From Calothrix sp. PCC 7507 (GTDB lineage: Bacteria; Cyanobacteriota; Cyanobacteriia; Cyanobacteriales; Nostocaceae), in contig NC_019682.1 in NCBI RefSeq assembly GCF_000316575.1, positions 1,488,001-1,552,000 of the forward strand: a DNA stretch of 64,000 bases, read 5' to 3'. Shown here piece after piece: positions 1 through 9,021 of this stretch. The notes beneath the pieces were generated by a model. The model was not told the origin of the DNA and ran no database searches. It saw only the letters and a list, made by a program, of their open reading frames with translations. Position numbers and translations under genes: made by a program. Position 1 is the stretch's first letter; every line of letters starts with the position of its first letter.

Positions 1-490
1 CCAAAAACACACTTAAAATTATCCCTAAGCTAGCAAAGCTATGACCAGCAAATAAGGGAATATATATACTAATATTGTCACCACCATTAGCAACTGTTAC
101 TGCGACTACTTTATAAGTTTGGGGATGGAGAATACTAAATAGGAAAGATAATATGGGATTATGAGGTGAGGACTGTTTAAAATCAGTGGTTACTGTTTGA
201 ATTTCTGTATTTTCTGGTTCTTGATGTAGCAATTGCTTAAAGCCGATCGCTATTGGCAATAGCCCTAATAATCCAATCAGTTCTCGTCGGATGACTAAGC
301 CGCCAAAAAATCCTGGTAAGCTAGCAATAATAATAGCTGTAAAACCAAGGTATTGACCAATTACAACATGCCGTCGTCGAAAGTTAGCATCCACCTGTGA
401 GAAAAATAGCAGCAAGATAATGATGTCATCAATATTGGTGGCGGCGAAGGCAATTATGCCCTCAGTTAAAGCTGTTCCAAGCTGACTCAT
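1..490 (-). CDS. CadD-like cadmium resistance/transport membrane protein, 3'-truncated by window edge
   Basis: The minus strand reads open from an ATG at 490 to the window edge, giving 163 codons of a hydrophobic protein beginning MSQLGTALTEGIIAFAATNI. It contains the NIDDI and VANGGDNIS motifs, which also occur in the protein encoded at 657-1358. The two are clear paralogues in head-to-head orientation, separated by 166 bp. The pattern (Asp pairs in the first helix, an ANG(G/S)DNIS segment in the middle) fits the CadD cadmium-resistance transporter family. The substrate cannot be read from the sequence. The C-terminus lies outside the window. Confidence 0.8.
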   Translation of the reverse strand, partial: MSQLGTALTEGIIAFAATNIDDIIILLLFFSQVDANFRRRHVVIGQYLGFTAIIIASLPGFFGGLVIRRELIGLLGLLPIAIGFKQLLHQEPENTEIQTVTTDFKQSSPHNPILSFLFSILHPQTYKVVAVTVANGGDNISIYIPLFAGHSFASLGIILSVFL

Positions 491-559
491 GGTGGATGGT
501 TAGAACATATGCTTTACCACAATACCAAATTAATATAACGCTTCTCACTTCGATTAAAG

Positions 560-610
560 ATAATCGAGGGTGGGGAAACCCCATAATCGAGGGCGGGGTT
601 TCCCCGCCCC
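560..610. repeat. GC-rich palindromic repeat between the CadD paralogues
   Basis: Two copies of TAATCGAGGG occur in tandem. The second runs into the perfect palindrome GGGCGGGGTTTCCCCGCCC at 591-609. Similar GGGGAAACCCC cores recur around 16545-16570 and 60058-60075. It is typical cyanobacterial dispersed palindromic DNA in the 5' region of the gene at 657. Confidence 0.6.
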
Positions 611-656
611 TACAGGTTTGCGAACGCTATGTTACAAACTTTGTTTATTTGAAAAT

Positions 657-1358
657 ATGAATGAGTTAGTCACTGCAATCAGCACAGGGATAGTTGCATT
701 TAGTGCTACCAATATTGATGATATTGTGATTTTGTTGCTGTTTTTTTCTCAGGTTAATCATAATTTCCGCCCTCAGCACATTGTTTTTGGTCAGTATCTG
801 GGTTTCACTATATTATTAATTCTCAGCCTTCCTGGCTTTTTTGGGGGGTTGATTTTACCGCCAAATTTGATTGGATTACTGGGCTTGCTTCCTATCACCA
901 TTGGTATCAACAGTTTGGTAAATCGGGAAGAGGATACATTACAGGAAGTCGTCCCTACAGCAGAACAATCTGAAACTAATATTATTAATAGTTTTATATC
1001 ACCTCATATTTATACTGTGGCATCAATTACCATTGCCAATGGTAGCGATAATATTAGTGTTTATGTGCCATTATTTGCTAGTAATAACTGGGAAAGTTTT
1101 TTAGCAATTATCGGTTTGTTCTTTTTACTTTTAGGAATATGGTGTTATTTCACATATAAATTAACCCACCAAAAAATGGTAGCTGATTTTTTAATTCGCT
1201 ACGGCAATTATTTTGTGCCTTTTGTGCTGATAGGTTTAGGTGCGTTTATTGTACTAAAAAGCGAGGCTTTAAGTTTAATAAAGCTAATTGCTGGTTGTTT
1301 CTGTTTGATGATTCTGTTAAAGAATAATGACGATACCCAAGAAGTTGGAAAAAGTTAA
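657..1358 (+). CDS. CadD-like cadmium resistance/transport membrane protein
   Basis: A 233-residue integral membrane protein with about six hydrophobic segments. Motifs TNIDDIVIL near the N-terminus and IANGSDNISVY in the middle match its divergent paralogue at 1-490 and fit the CadD family (cation export or binding at the plasma membrane). The frame is open from 570, but the extra 29 codons encode repeat-derived sequence. ATG 657 aligns with the paralogue's start, so I use it. The gene ends 4 bp from the convergent cysK stop. Metal specificity is unknown. Confidence 0.75.
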   Translation: MNELVTAISTGIVAFSATNIDDIVILLLFFSQVNHNFRPQHIVFGQYLGFTILLILSLPGFFGGLILPPNLIGLLGLLPITIGINSLVNREEDTLQEVVPTAEQSETNIINSFISPHIYTVASITIANGSDNISVYVPLFASNNWESFLAIIGLFFLLLGIWCYFTYKLTHQKMVADFLIRYGNYFVPFVLIGLGAFIVLKSEALSLIKLIAGCFCLMILLKNNDDTQEVGKS

Positions 1359-1362
1359 GGCA

Positions 1363-2325
1363 TCAAACTTTGCTCAACCATTCGTTTTCTTCTGGATCTT
1401 TAAACAGTGAAGTACTGAGATAGCGTTCACCGAAGCTAGGCTGCACCATGACGATTAAACGTCCGGCATTTTCTGGGCGCTTTGCTACTTGAATTGCAGC
1501 ATATAAAGCGGCTCCCGTAGAAATACCAGAAAGTAATCCTTCTTCTTTGGCTAGGCGACGACTGTAGGCGATCGCCTGATCATCCGCTACTTGAATCACC
1601 TCGTCAACTAGTTCGGCGCGGTAAATTGCGGGTATGAATCCTGGGCCGATTCCTTGAATTTTATGGGGGCCGGATTTACCACCTGTTAATACTGGACTGT
1701 TGCTGGGTTCAACAGCAACAGCCTGGAAACTTGGCTTCCGTTGTTTAATTACTTCGGATACGCCTGTAATTGTCCCGCCAGTCCCGACTCCCGCCACTAA
1801 AATATCAACTTGTCCATCTGTATCTTCCCAAATTTCTTCGGCTGTGGTTTGAGCATGAACTTTCGGGTTAGCTGGGTTGCGGAATTGCTGCAACATATAA
1901 GCATCAGGAGTCTTCGCGACAATTTCCTCTGCTCTAGCGATCGCCCCTCTCATCCCTTCCACACCAGGCGTTAACTCTAATTGAGCGCCATAAGCTCTCA
2001 ACATCGCCCGTCTTTCCTGGCTCATCGTATCAGGCATCGCTAGAATAAGATGGTAGCCCTTAGCTGCTGCCACCATTGCCAGGGCAATTCCTGTATTCCC
2101 AGAAGTAGGCTCCACTAAAATAGTTTTTCCAGCATGAATCAAGCCTGCTGACTCTGCGGCTTCCACCATACTCACCCCAATCCTATCTTTCACAGAAGAG
2201 GCTGGGTTCATGCTCTCTAACTTCACCACAATTTGAGCAACTGCTCCCAACGTTTGGGGAATCTTGTTTAATCGAACTAAAGGAGTCCGTCCAACTAACT
2301 CTGTGATGTTATTTGCTATCCGCAT
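1363..2325 (-). CDS. cysK: Cysteine synthase A (O-acetylserine sulfhydrylase)
   Basis: A PLP enzyme that converts O-acetylserine and sulfide to cysteine. Its 320 residues match the family length. The Schiff-base lysine is K46 in NPASSVKDR, the phosphate/substrate loop SGNTG lies near residue 76, and the glycine loop [10 protein letters not shown] near 178. The ATG at 2325 follows an AAGGAG Shine-Dalgarno at 8 nt spacing. The gene lies 18 bp downstream of the Rrf2 regulator and is probably cotranscribed with it. cysE is divergent just beyond, so the two enzymes of the cysteine synthase step are placed back to back. Confidence 0.95.
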   Translation of the reverse strand: MRIANNITELVGRTPLVRLNKIPQTLGAVAQIVVKLESMNPASSVKDRIGVSMVEAAESAGLIHAGKTILVEPTSGNTGIALAMVAAAKGYHLILAMPDTMSQERRAMLRAYGAQLELTPGVEGMRGAIARAEEIVAKTPDAYMLQQFRNPANPKVHAQTTAEEIWEDTDGQVDILVAGVGTGGTITGVSEVIKQRKPSFQAVAVEPSNSPVLTGGKSGPHKIQGIGPGFIPAIYRAELVDEVIQVADDQAIAYSRRLAKEEGLLSGISTGAALYAAIQVAKRPENAGRLIVMVQPSFGERYLSTSLFKDPEENEWLSKV

Positions 2326-2343
2326 AGGGGTACTCCTTGATGA

Positions 2344-2811
2344 CTAAATGTAATACATCGGACTCTGCTGGGCGCGAGCCTCTCTTTGTTGGCACAAATC
2401 TTGGAGTGTATAGCTGCTCAAAACCTCAATAGATGCGGCGTTGGCTTGTTCCCAAATTTCATGCACCAGACTCCTTTCTAGTGTCGGGGCTTCAGAGCTG
2501 TCTTTCTCTTTCCGCTCACCCTCCACCATAGTGACAATCTCTAGTAAGGTAATCTGCCAAGGTTCACGCACTAGAAGAAAACCTCCTTTAGAGCCGCGCT
2601 GACTCTGCACCACACCCGCACGCCGCAGGTTGGTCAAGATTTGTTCTAGATAGCGTTCTGGTATAGGTTGCTTGGCGGTGATCTCACTCATAGTCAGCGG
2701 AACTTTTTTTCCGTGATGGCTTGCTAGTTCTAAAAGTGCTAGCAATGCGTATTCAACTTTGGAAGACAGATCCAGGAGAGCGTAGTTTTGGCTATTCAAG
2801 TCTGTACTCAA
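2344..2811 (-). CDS. Rrf2-family transcriptional regulator, CymR-like (no Fe-S cysteine cluster)
   Basis: A 155-residue winged-helix regulator. The N-terminal part SSKVEYALLALLELA followed by IPERYLEQILTNLRRAG and QRGSKGGF is the Rrf2 DNA-binding domain. The region where IscR and NsrR carry three cysteines has none here, as in CymR, the cysteine-metabolism repressor that works with CysK in Firmicutes. Its position directly upstream of cysK and divergent from cysE supports a sulfur role; that role is inference. No ATG is available, and the frame starts with TTG at 2811, so the exact start is uncertain. Confidence 0.8.
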   Translation of the reverse strand: MSTDLNSQNYALLDLSSKVEYALLALLELASHHGKKVPLTMSEITAKQPIPERYLEQILTNLRRAGVVQSQRGSKGGFLLVREPWQITLLEIVTMVEGERKEKDSSEAPTLERSLVHEIWEQANAASIEVLSSYTLQDLCQQREARAQQSPMYYI

Positions 2812-2909
2812 TATACTACGGTGGTTCGACGGATTTATCGTATTCTATGCGAAGTTAACTTTTCTCAAAGTGTGGGATGCGATCGCATCTCACAGATTAC
2901 ACATAAAAT

Positions 2910-2937
2910 AGACATAATCCCATCGACTTACCGTAGA
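2910..2937 (+). promoter_or_regulatory. Putative sulfur-regulon operator upstream of cysE / Rrf2-cysK
   Basis: In the cysE sense the site ends in ACTTACCGTAGATT, and the preceding CCATCGA matches the spacer of the ssuD site. The right half ACCGT is intact and the left half is degenerate. It lies in the divergent Rrf2/cysE spacer in the same orientation relative to cysE as the sites of sbpA and ssuD have to their genes. Confidence 0.4.
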
Positions 2938-2991
2938 TTATCTTACACAATTCCTACAAATGAGTTCATATTTTGTGGAAATTATTTTTAA

Positions 2992-3126
2992 TTGGTCATT
3001 TGTCATTGGTCATTTGTCATTGGTCAAGAGTTATTTCCCTACTCCCCAGTCCCCAATGCCCAATGCCTAGTCCCCAGTGCCAAGTCCCTAGTCCCCAGCC
3101 CCTGGGCACTGAGCGAAGTCGAAGTG
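2992..3126. repeat. Heptanucleotide tandem repeats (STRR-like) plus 20-bp dispersed repeat
   Basis: Runs of TTGGTCA/TTTGTCA heptamers at 2992-3026 are followed by CCCCAGT/CCCAATG heptamers to about 3105. A copy of the short repeat ACTGAGCGAAGTCGAAGTG follows at 3108-3126; it recurs near 3904, 8714 and 38930. The block sits just upstream of cysE and holds no gene. Confidence 0.8.
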
Positions 3127-3149
3127 CAATCCCCAATCCCAAAGAATGT

Positions 3150-3875
3150 ATGTTAATAGATGATTTGCGAACAATTTATGAACGAGATCCAGCGGCGCGT
3201 AACTGGCTGGAAATACTGTTCTGCTATCCTGGACTCCAAGCTTTATTGTTTCACCGACTCGCCCACTGGCTGTATAAAACGGGTATCCCTTTTATACCCA
3301 GATTCATGTCTCATATTAGTCGGTTTTTAACTGGGATTGAAATCCATCCTGGGGCTGTGATTGGTAAGGGTGTGTTTATCGATCACGGTATGGGAGTAGT
3401 GATTGGCCAAACAGCGATCGTGGGGGATCATGCGCTAATTTATCAAGGTGTCACCCTCGGCGGTACTGGCAAAGAAACAGGCAAGCGCCACCCCACATTA
3501 GGTAGCAACGTAGTTGTTGGAGCAGGCGCTAAGGTATTAGGAAATATTCAAATTGGCGATCATGTCCGCATCGGTGCTGGTTCGGTAATACTGCGAGATG
3601 TTCCCAGTAATACTACCGTAGTCGGAGTTCCAGGGCGCATCACTCGCCAGAACAACGTCAGCAGCGATTCTTTAGCCCACAACAAACTGCGAGACGTGGA
3701 AGCTGAAGCGATCCGCGCTCTATTTGAACGGGTTAAGGCTCTAGAGAAGGAGGTTGAGCGGTTTCAACCCCCATCAGGTTTATCCCTAACTCAAGTAGAA
3801 ATCGAACAAATCGACGACGATAGGTGCGATACCAATCGCGTCATTGAAGACTTTCTCGATGGTGCGGGAATTTAG
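3150..3875 (+). CDS. cysE: Serine O-acetyltransferase
   Basis: Makes O-acetylserine from serine and acetyl-CoA for CysK. The 241-residue protein has an N-terminal helical part, then left-handed beta-helix hexapeptide repeats from about residue 65 to 165, with IDHGMGVVIG and GGTGKETGKRHP as active-site segments. The C-terminal 60 residues are charged and coiled-coil-like, ending IEDFLDGAGI. The frame is open from 2973, but that extension is translated repeat DNA; ATG 3150 (MLIDDLRTIYERDPAARN) is the conserved start. It is divergent from Rrf2-cysK. Confidence 0.95.
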   Translation: MLIDDLRTIYERDPAARNWLEILFCYPGLQALLFHRLAHWLYKTGIPFIPRFMSHISRFLTGIEIHPGAVIGKGVFIDHGMGVVIGQTAIVGDHALIYQGVTLGGTGKETGKRHPTLGSNVVVGAGAKVLGNIQIGDHVRIGAGSVILRDVPSNTTVVGVPGRITRQNNVSSDSLAHNKLRDVEAEAIRALFERVKALEKEVERFQPPSGLSLTQVEIEQIDDDRCDTNRVIEDFLDGAGI

Positions 3876-3878
3876 ATT

Positions 3879-3972
3879 TCAGTTAACAGTTAACAGTTAC
3901 TTGTACTGAGCGTAGTCGAAGTATCAGTTATCAAATTCACTGTTTACTGTTCACTGTTCACTGTTCACTGAT
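3879..3972. repeat. Heptamer repeats between cysE and cysA
   Basis: CAGTTAA heptamers, a copy of the ACTGAGCGTAGTCGAAGT repeat, and then (CTGTTCA)n repeats fill the convergent cysE/cysA spacer right up to the cysA stop codon. Confidence 0.75.
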
Positions 3973-3974
3973 AA

Positions 3975-4985
3975 CTAAGCATAGGCAGGGAAAACCCTGG
4001 CTTTCTTGGGTTTAACAAAAACGCGCTGATTTGTTTTGAGTTCAAGTTGATTAAATTCTTCTCGGCTGAGGTGAGCATTGACTCTCACGCCCAAATCTAA
4101 AAGTAATTCGACCCGAATTTCCCAGCCCAGGTGAATTATGTGGTCGACTTTCGCAGGCGCACTCTCATCTGCTGCATGGATTTGAATAGAAATATCATGG
4201 GGGCGTAAAAATACTTGATCTGTGGAAGAGACAGAACGATTGTCTGGACTTAGACCAGAGTTAGCAGGTAAAACGTTAACTGGGCCAATAAAGCTCATCA
4301 CAAAAGGTGATGCTGGATGGTCATAAATCTCGGCTGTTGTGCCTACTTGTTCTACTCGGCCTTTATTCATGACCACAATCTCATCAGCAACTTCCATTGC
4401 TTCTTCTTGGTCATGGGTAACAAATACGGTCGTCACATTCACATCTTCATGCAAACGCCGTAACCAAGCTCGTAGTTCTTTGCGGACTTTGGCATCCAAA
4501 GCACCAAAAGGTTCATCTAACAGCAAGATTTGTGGTTGTACAGCTAGCGATCGCGCTAATGCCACCCTTTGTCTTTGACCACCAGACAATTGTGAAGGAT
4601 AGCGATCGCCTAGTCCTTGCAACTGTACCAGATCCAGAAGTTCATCCGCTCTTTGCTTAACCCTGTGTTTAGGCGCCTTGCGGAGTTCTAGGGCAAAGCC
4701 GATGTTTTCACGTACTGTTAAGTGCTTAAATAAAGCATAATGTTGAAATAGAAATCCAATGTTGCGTTCTTGTACGCTCTTATGGGTAGCATTTTCACCA
4801 ACCAGCCAAATTTCACCTGAGTCAGGCTTTTCTAAACCCGCAATCATCCGCAGCAAGGTCGATTTTCCTGAGCCAGATGGCCCTAATAATGCCACTAAAG
4901 AGCCAGTTTTAAAGTCTAAATTTACCTGGTCAACAGCTTTAAAAGAACCAAAATTCTTAGAAACGTTCTCAATCGCAATACCCAT
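3975..4985 (-). CDS. cysA: Sulfate/thiosulfate ABC transporter ATP-binding protein
   Basis: The 336-residue cytoplasmic ATPase of the sulfate importer. Walker [10 protein letters not shown] near residue 35, signature [16 protein letters not shown] near 132 and Walker [12 protein letters not shown] near 154 are intact. The C-terminal region (FLRPHDISI and following) is a TOBE-type domain. There is no NIL domain at the C-terminus, but two separate NIL proteins are encoded nearby. It is divergent from the CysR-like regulator and separated from cysT/cysW by the regulator and the NIL genes, an unusual split of the operon. Confidence 0.95.
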   Translation of the reverse strand: MGIAIENVSKNFGSFKAVDQVNLDFKTGSLVALLGPSGSGKSTLLRMIAGLEKPDSGEIWLVGENATHKSVQERNIGFLFQHYALFKHLTVRENIGFALELRKAPKHRVKQRADELLDLVQLQGLGDRYPSQLSGGQRQRVALARSLAVQPQILLLDEPFGALDAKVRKELRAWLRRLHEDVNVTTVFVTHDQEEAMEVADEIVVMNKGRVEQVGTTAEIYDHPASPFVMSFIGPVNVLPANSGLSPDNRSVSSTDQVFLRPHDISIQIHAADESAPAKVDHIIHLGWEIRVELLLDLGVRVNAHLSREEFNQLELKTNQRVFVKPKKARVFPAYA

Positions 4986-5016
4986 AGCTTATAAGAACCT
5001 GATATACATATATACT

Positions 5017-5040
5017 ACAGTTAGTGTATCGGAAATTCGT
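5017..5040. promoter_or_regulatory. Weak match to the sulfur operator in the cysA/cysR spacer
   Basis: ACAGT, 14 bp, then TTCGT. The left half matches 4 of 5 and the right half 3 of 5 of the dyad ACGGT-N14-ACCGT, and CTACAGT preserves the flanking CTAC. It lies 31 bp upstream of cysA. Tentative. Confidence 0.25.
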
Positions 5041-5053
5041 GTTATACACAATA

Positions 5054-5641
5054 ATGTCTTTATACTCAGGTGTTTCCAATCAAACCAGTAAGAGTACTAA
5101 GCAATTTTTTACACGCCGAGTATTTTTACCTGAACAGAAAAATCATCTCTGGAAAATCGAAACAGGTTTTGTACGCACTTTTACTTACCTAGAAGATGGT
5201 ACCACTGTGGCTCTAGGGTTGTGGGGACCAGGAGATATCGTTGGCAAAGCGTTATCAAAGTTGGAACCATATCAGATGGAGTGCTTAACTAAAGTGGAGG
5301 CGACAGTCTTACCACTAGAGGAATGGGAGCAACCTACAGAGACTCTACTCGCTCACATCCAACAGGCTGAAGAATTGATGGTGATTCGTAGCCATAAAAA
5401 AGTAGATACTATGCTGATCAAGTTATTAGCATGGCTATCTAAAAAGTTTGGCTCAGAAGTGGAAAAGGGGCGTTTAATCGATATGCGTCTCACTCATGAA
5501 GACCTGGCAGAAATGCTAGGTTCAACTCGCGTGACAATTACTCGTGTTCTGGGGCAGTTTGAGCAAGAGGGGTTGATTGACCGTCTCTCTCTACATAGAA
5601 TTGTATTGCGAGAAGAAGACATTTGGTACTATGAAATTTAG
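5054..5641 (+). CDS. Crp/Fnr-family transcriptional regulator, CysR-like
   Basis: A 195-residue protein with an N-terminal beta-roll sensor (LEDGTTVALGLWGPGDIVGKAL) and a C-terminal helix-turn-helix (LTHEDLAEMLGSTRVTITRVLGQFE). Among Crp-family proteins it resembles CysR of Synechococcus, which lies among sulfate-permease genes and is needed for their sulfur-stress expression. The position here, divergent from cysA and next to NIL/cysW/cysT, supports that assignment. ATG 5054 is preferred over the upstream GTG 5024. It is the obvious candidate for the factor that binds the ACGGT-N14-ACCGT sites, but this is inference. Confidence 0.8.
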   Translation: MSLYSGVSNQTSKSTKQFFTRRVFLPEQKNHLWKIETGFVRTFTYLEDGTTVALGLWGPGDIVGKALSKLEPYQMECLTKVEATVLPLEEWEQPTETLLAHIQQAEELMVIRSHKKVDTMLIKLLAWLSKKFGSEVEKGRLIDMRLTHEDLAEMLGSTRVTITRVLGQFEQEGLIDRLSLHRIVLREEDIWYYEI

Positions 5642-5683
5642 TTGGTCATTTGTCATTGGTCATTTGTCAACAGTCAACCGCTT

Positions 5684-6370
5684 TCATAGGAATTTTTCGG
5701 GGTTAGAGGGGCGATCGCCTAAAATGCTAGAACAATCGAGCCAAATTGGTAGCCCTAGCTTTTCTAAATAACTCAAGCTGGAGCGGAGTTGCTTGCTTCT
5801 ACCCCACAAATCCAAGTCAAACCAGCCATCATCTTGCATATCTGGTTGGAGTAGAGCGCTGGTAATATTAACTGTTAACCCATAGCGAGAAACTAACTGA
5901 GAAATTATGGGTTTTTGGGAATAGGTTTTCAAGATACACAACTGTAAGCGTATTCGATTGCTTTGTCCTTGAGTAATCCATTGCTGGAATTCTGCTTGCC
6001 ATTGAGTTGTGAGTGATACAGATTTGGTAGGAATCTGGGGATTTGGCTGATAATTTGCCCCTACTGGATGGGGAAAAGACAAGTTGTGTTGTTTGGGTTG
6101 AATATGGTTGGCGATCGCTAGTTGTACCAAATTCACTCCCAATCCTTGCAAGTAAGACAAACTATTTGTCAATTGCTGAGGATTTCCCGAAAGTTCTAGA
6201 TCAAACCAGCCATCACTCTCGCTACCCGATACCAGAGATGCTGCTGTGATGTTAACAGTTAAACCATAGCGAGACACTAAACGGGAAATCACAGGTTGCC
6301 GATAATACCGCTGCGGCACTAGAATTCGGCTATAAACTGGGTCAGATTTGGCAAATTTATTGGGAGACAT
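5684..6370 (-). CDS. Double NIL-domain protein
   Basis: A 228-residue soluble protein with two NIL domains. Each contains the same core: PVISRLVSRYGLTVNITAA with DGWFDLEL, and PIISQLVSRYGLTVNITSA with DGWFDLDL, joined by a polar linker. NIL domains are known as the C-terminal regulatory part of MetN-type ABC ATPases, where they bind methionine. Here they are free-standing between cysA and cysW. A role as a regulatory subunit of the sulfate transporter or sensor of a sulfur compound is inference. ATG 6370 is preferred over a TTG 15 bp upstream. Confidence 0.75.
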   Translation of the reverse strand: MSPNKFAKSDPVYSRILVPQRYYRQPVISRLVSRYGLTVNITAASLVSGSESDGWFDLELSGNPQQLTNSLSYLQGLGVNLVQLAIANHIQPKQHNLSFPHPVGANYQPNPQIPTKSVSLTTQWQAEFQQWITQGQSNRIRLQLCILKTYSQKPIISQLVSRYGLTVNITSALLQPDMQDDGWFDLDLWGRSKQLRSSLSYLEKLGLPIWLDCSSILGDRPSNPEKFL

Positions 6371-6500
6371 GAGATTTATTCCCAATAGTCATCCGGCAGA
6401 AAATCAGAAAGTTGGCTTGCAGAAACTTTGTTTTTCTTAACTTTGCCCGACTGGATATGAGTCTCATCAAGATTCTCCTCTTCTAGGCTGTTTTTAAACT

Positions 6501-6524
6501 ACGGCAAATCTATCGCAATACTGT
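6501..6524. promoter_or_regulatory. Putative sulfur-regulon operator upstream of the double NIL gene
   Basis: ACGGC, 14 bp, then ACTGT, with spacer AAATCTATCGCAAT. It has the same spacing and the same flank (AAACTACGG) as the sites of sbpA and ssuD, with one mismatch per half. It is 130 bp upstream of the gene start at 6370. Confidence 0.45.
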
Positions 6525-6622
6525 ATTTAATACTTATGTAAAGGAGGATGACACAAAAACCACAAAAAAACAATGCGTAAATTCCCATAAACTAACAGAA
6601 CTTACGCAAGTATAATATTTGT

Positions 6623-6660
6623 CTGTTAACTGTTAACTGTTAACTGTTAACTGTTAACTG
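6623..6660. repeat. (CTGTTAA)n heptamer array
   Basis: Five perfect CTGTTAA units lie immediately downstream of the stop codon of the NIL gene at 6662. Confidence 0.9.
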
Positions 6661-6661
6661 A

Positions 6662-6928
6662 TTACCAATCACCCGTTTTACTTTCATCCCATACTTGTAA
6701 ATCTAAGTCGTGGAGATAGGTTAGCGCACTTTGGATTTGTGCATCTGTTCCTTGCAGTTCCAGATCAAACCAACCATCTCCAACGGCGTTAGCGCCCAAA
6801 ATTGCTGCTGTGATGTTCACAGTCAGTCCGTAGTCAGACACCAGACGAGAAATCACGGGTTCCTGATGATAGTCTTTGGGAATCTTTACCCGAATTCGTT
6901 TACGAGTCAGTGGGTTGTCTGTAGTCAT
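6662..6928 (-). CDS. Single NIL-domain protein
   Basis: An 88-residue protein that is one NIL domain: PVISRLVSDYGLTVNITAA then DGWFDLELQG, nearly the same core as in the double-NIL protein downstream. It starts with ATG 6928, 24 bp after the cysW stop, so it is likely the last member of a sbpA/cysT/cysW/NIL transcript. The family fold binds small sulfur compounds in MetN; ligand and partner here are unknown. Confidence 0.75.
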   Translation of the reverse strand: MTTDNPLTRKRIRVKIPKDYHQEPVISRLVSDYGLTVNITAAILGANAVGDGWFDLELQGTDAQIQSALTYLHDLDLQVWDESKTGDW

Positions 6929-6952
6929 ATGTGAATTAACCGCTAAATTGTT

Positions 6953-7831
6953 TTAGTCAACATCTTTAATGCGGGTTTTCCGTTCGATAATCTCCTTCAA
7001 CACCAACGTTACTACTGCTAGCAACGCTAACAGCACAGCCGCAGAGAAAGCTGCTTCGGTTTCATACTGTTTATAAGCATCTTCTACAAACAGTGGTAAG
7101 CTCTGGGTTTTATCAGCAATGTTACCAGATACCACAGAAACCGCTCCAAATTCACCCATTGCTCTAGCATTGGTCAAAATTAAACCATAGAGTAAACCCC
7201 AGCGGATACTGGGTAGGGTGACACGCCAAAATATCTGCCAATCTGAAGCACCCAGTGTTCTGGCTGCTTCTTCTTGATCCTTACCAAATTCTTCTAAAAC
7301 AGGAATCACTTCTCTAGCGACAAAGGGCATACTCACGAACGCCGTAGCTAGTACCATACCTGGAAAGGCAAAGATAATTTGAATATCATGATCTTGCAGC
7401 CAAGGGCCAAACCACCCATTTCGCCCATAAAGCAACACAATCATCAATCCAGCGACTACAGGCGAGATGGAAAAAGGCAAGTCAATGATACTCAAAACTA
7501 TAGCTCGACCAGGAAACTTATGGCGAGCGATCGCCCAAGCTGCACACAGCCCAAATACTGCATTTATGGGTACAGATATCACAGCAAGTGTGAATGTCAG
7601 CCCAGCTGCATGGAGAAAGGCGGGGCGTGTCAAGTTAGCAAAAAATGGCCCAGTACCTTTGATAAACGCTTGAACAAAAACGTTAAGTGCGGGAATATAT
7701 TGCACCAGAAATAAATAGCCTACGGCGATCGCAATTAATAATCCTGGCACCCAACTCTTCTGCTGTTTGGCTTCAGGTAAATTAGGATTTGACTGAGTTG
7801 GGCGGTTACGAATTACGTTATCTCTTGTCAT
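6953..7831 (-). CDS. cysW: Sulfate ABC transporter permease subunit CysW
   Basis: A 292-residue inner-membrane permease with about six transmembrane segments. The cytoplasmic EAA loop that contacts CysA is visible as [20 protein letters not shown], and the end of the loop, [11 protein letters not shown], is typical of CysW. The start overlaps the end of cysT by 14 bp, so the two permease subunits are translationally coupled. It pairs with CysT to form the sulfate channel. Confidence 0.95.
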   Translation of the reverse strand: MTRDNVIRNRPTQSNPNLPEAKQQKSWVPGLLIAIAVGYLFLVQYIPALNVFVQAFIKGTGPFFANLTRPAFLHAAGLTFTLAVISVPINAVFGLCAAWAIARHKFPGRAIVLSIIDLPFSISPVVAGLMIVLLYGRNGWFGPWLQDHDIQIIFAFPGMVLATAFVSMPFVAREVIPVLEEFGKDQEEAARTLGASDWQIFWRVTLPSIRWGLLYGLILTNARAMGEFGAVSVVSGNIADKTQSLPLFVEDAYKQYETEAAFSAAVLLALLAVVTLVLKEIIERKTRIKDVD

Positions 7832-8687
7832 ATCTTCTTGACCACGCTTGTAATAAATTAATTGCCAAAAGCAGCACCAACGAGATTGATAGTAGAACTA
7901 CACCGATGACAGTCGCGCCGGAATAGTCATACTGTTCTAATCGCTGGAAAATCAGCACAGGTGCGATCAAATCTTGAAACGGCGTATTAGAAGAGATAAT
8001 TACAGTTGAGCCATATTCCCCAACTGCACGGGAGAAACCCAAAGCTACACCAGTCAAAATCGTCGGAAATAAAGGTGGCAAAATTACTTTCCAAAAAGTT
8101 TGCCATTGACTGGCACCCAAAGACCAAGCCGCCTCTTCAGTTTCCCGTTCCATCTCCTGAAGCACAGGCTGCACTGTCCGCACCACAAACGGTAGGGAGA
8201 TAAATATCATTGCTACCGCTACACCCACACGGGTAAAAGATACTTTAATTCCCAGCGGTGCTAGCAATGAACCAATCCAACCATTATCACTATAAACCGT
8301 TGCTAGCGTTAGCCCCGCAACTGAAGTGGGCAACGCAAAAGGTAAATCTACAGTGGCATCAATGATGCGTTTAAACGGAAATTCATAGCGAACCAAAACC
8401 CAAGCAATCAGAGTCCCAAATACGCCATTAAGCAGGGCAGCAAATGCCGAAGTTACAAAAGTAACATTGTATGTTGCCAGTGCTACCTCACTAGTAGCAA
8501 TTTGCCAAAACCTAGCCGGGGGTTCCGTACTTGCTTTCAGGAACATCGCCGATATAGGCAAAAACAACATGAATGTCAGATATCCTATGGTGATTCGCCA
8601 AGTCCAGGGAATCTTATTTAACTGAATCAAGAACGCCTTCCAACCTGGAGTTCTCTGGTTAAGTTGTGCAGAAGAAGATAAAGTCAT
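7818..8687 (-). CDS. cysT: Sulfate ABC transporter permease subunit CysT (CysU)
   Basis: A 289-residue permease with about six transmembrane segments. The EAA loop is [20 protein letters not shown], followed by [14 protein letters not shown], typical for CysT/CysU. The frame is open to 8744, but ATG 8687 ([16 protein letters not shown]) gives the usual length, and the extra residues come from repeat DNA. It overlaps cysW by 14 bp; sbpA lies upstream on the same strand. Confidence 0.93.
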   Translation of the reverse strand: MTLSSSAQLNQRTPGWKAFLIQLNKIPWTWRITIGYLTFMLFLPISAMFLKASTEPPARFWQIATSEVALATYNVTFVTSAFAALLNGVFGTLIAWVLVRYEFPFKRIIDATVDLPFALPTSVAGLTLATVYSDNGWIGSLLAPLGIKVSFTRVGVAVAMIFISLPFVVRTVQPVLQEMERETEEAAWSLGASQWQTFWKVILPPLFPTILTGVALGFSRAVGEYGSTVIISSNTPFQDLIAPVLIFQRLEQYDYSGATVIGVVLLSISLVLLLAINLLQAWSRRYDKR

Positions 8688-8699
8688 AATGAAAGGCAA

Positions 8700-9020
8700 T
8701 AGGGAATAGGCAACTTGTACTGAGCGAAGTCGAAGTATAGGCAATGGGCTATGGGCAATAGGAAATAATTATTATGATTCCAACCCCCAATTCCCAGTAT
8801 TTGTAGGGTGGGCAATGCCCACCAAAACCTTTATCTGGTGGGCATTGTCCAACGCCACTCCTCTCAACGAGGGTGGCTCCACTACGTATTGTTCAAAAAT
8901 CAAAACGGACTGCTACATGTGATTTGTAGTTCACAAATGACAAATGACAAATGACGAATGACGAATGACAAATGACAAATGACAAATGACAAATGACGAA
9001 TGACGAATGACAAATGACTA
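8700..9020. repeat. Repeat-filled cysT-sbpA spacer with a CAAATGA heptamer array
   Basis: A copy of the ACTGAGCGAAGTCGAAGT repeat lies near 8714. A GGGTGGGCAATGCCCACC palindrome lies near 8806, with the related GGTGGGCATTGTCC at about 8837. The end TTCAAAAATCAAAACGGACTGCTACA near 8895-8920 resembles the right end of the MITE at 19975-20105 but its left end is not clear. From 8931 to 9018 about twelve CAAATGA/CGAATGA heptamers follow, up to the sbpA stop. No gene seen. Confidence 0.75.
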
Positions 9021-9021
9021 A

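Noticed and set aside
2788-2991. 67-codon open frame between Rrf2 and cysE
   Set aside because: Overlaps the Rrf2 start and the promoter/operator region; no protein-like pattern.
8931-9018. CRISPR-like array
   Set aside because: Unit is 7 bp with no spacers; it is a heptamer tandem repeat.
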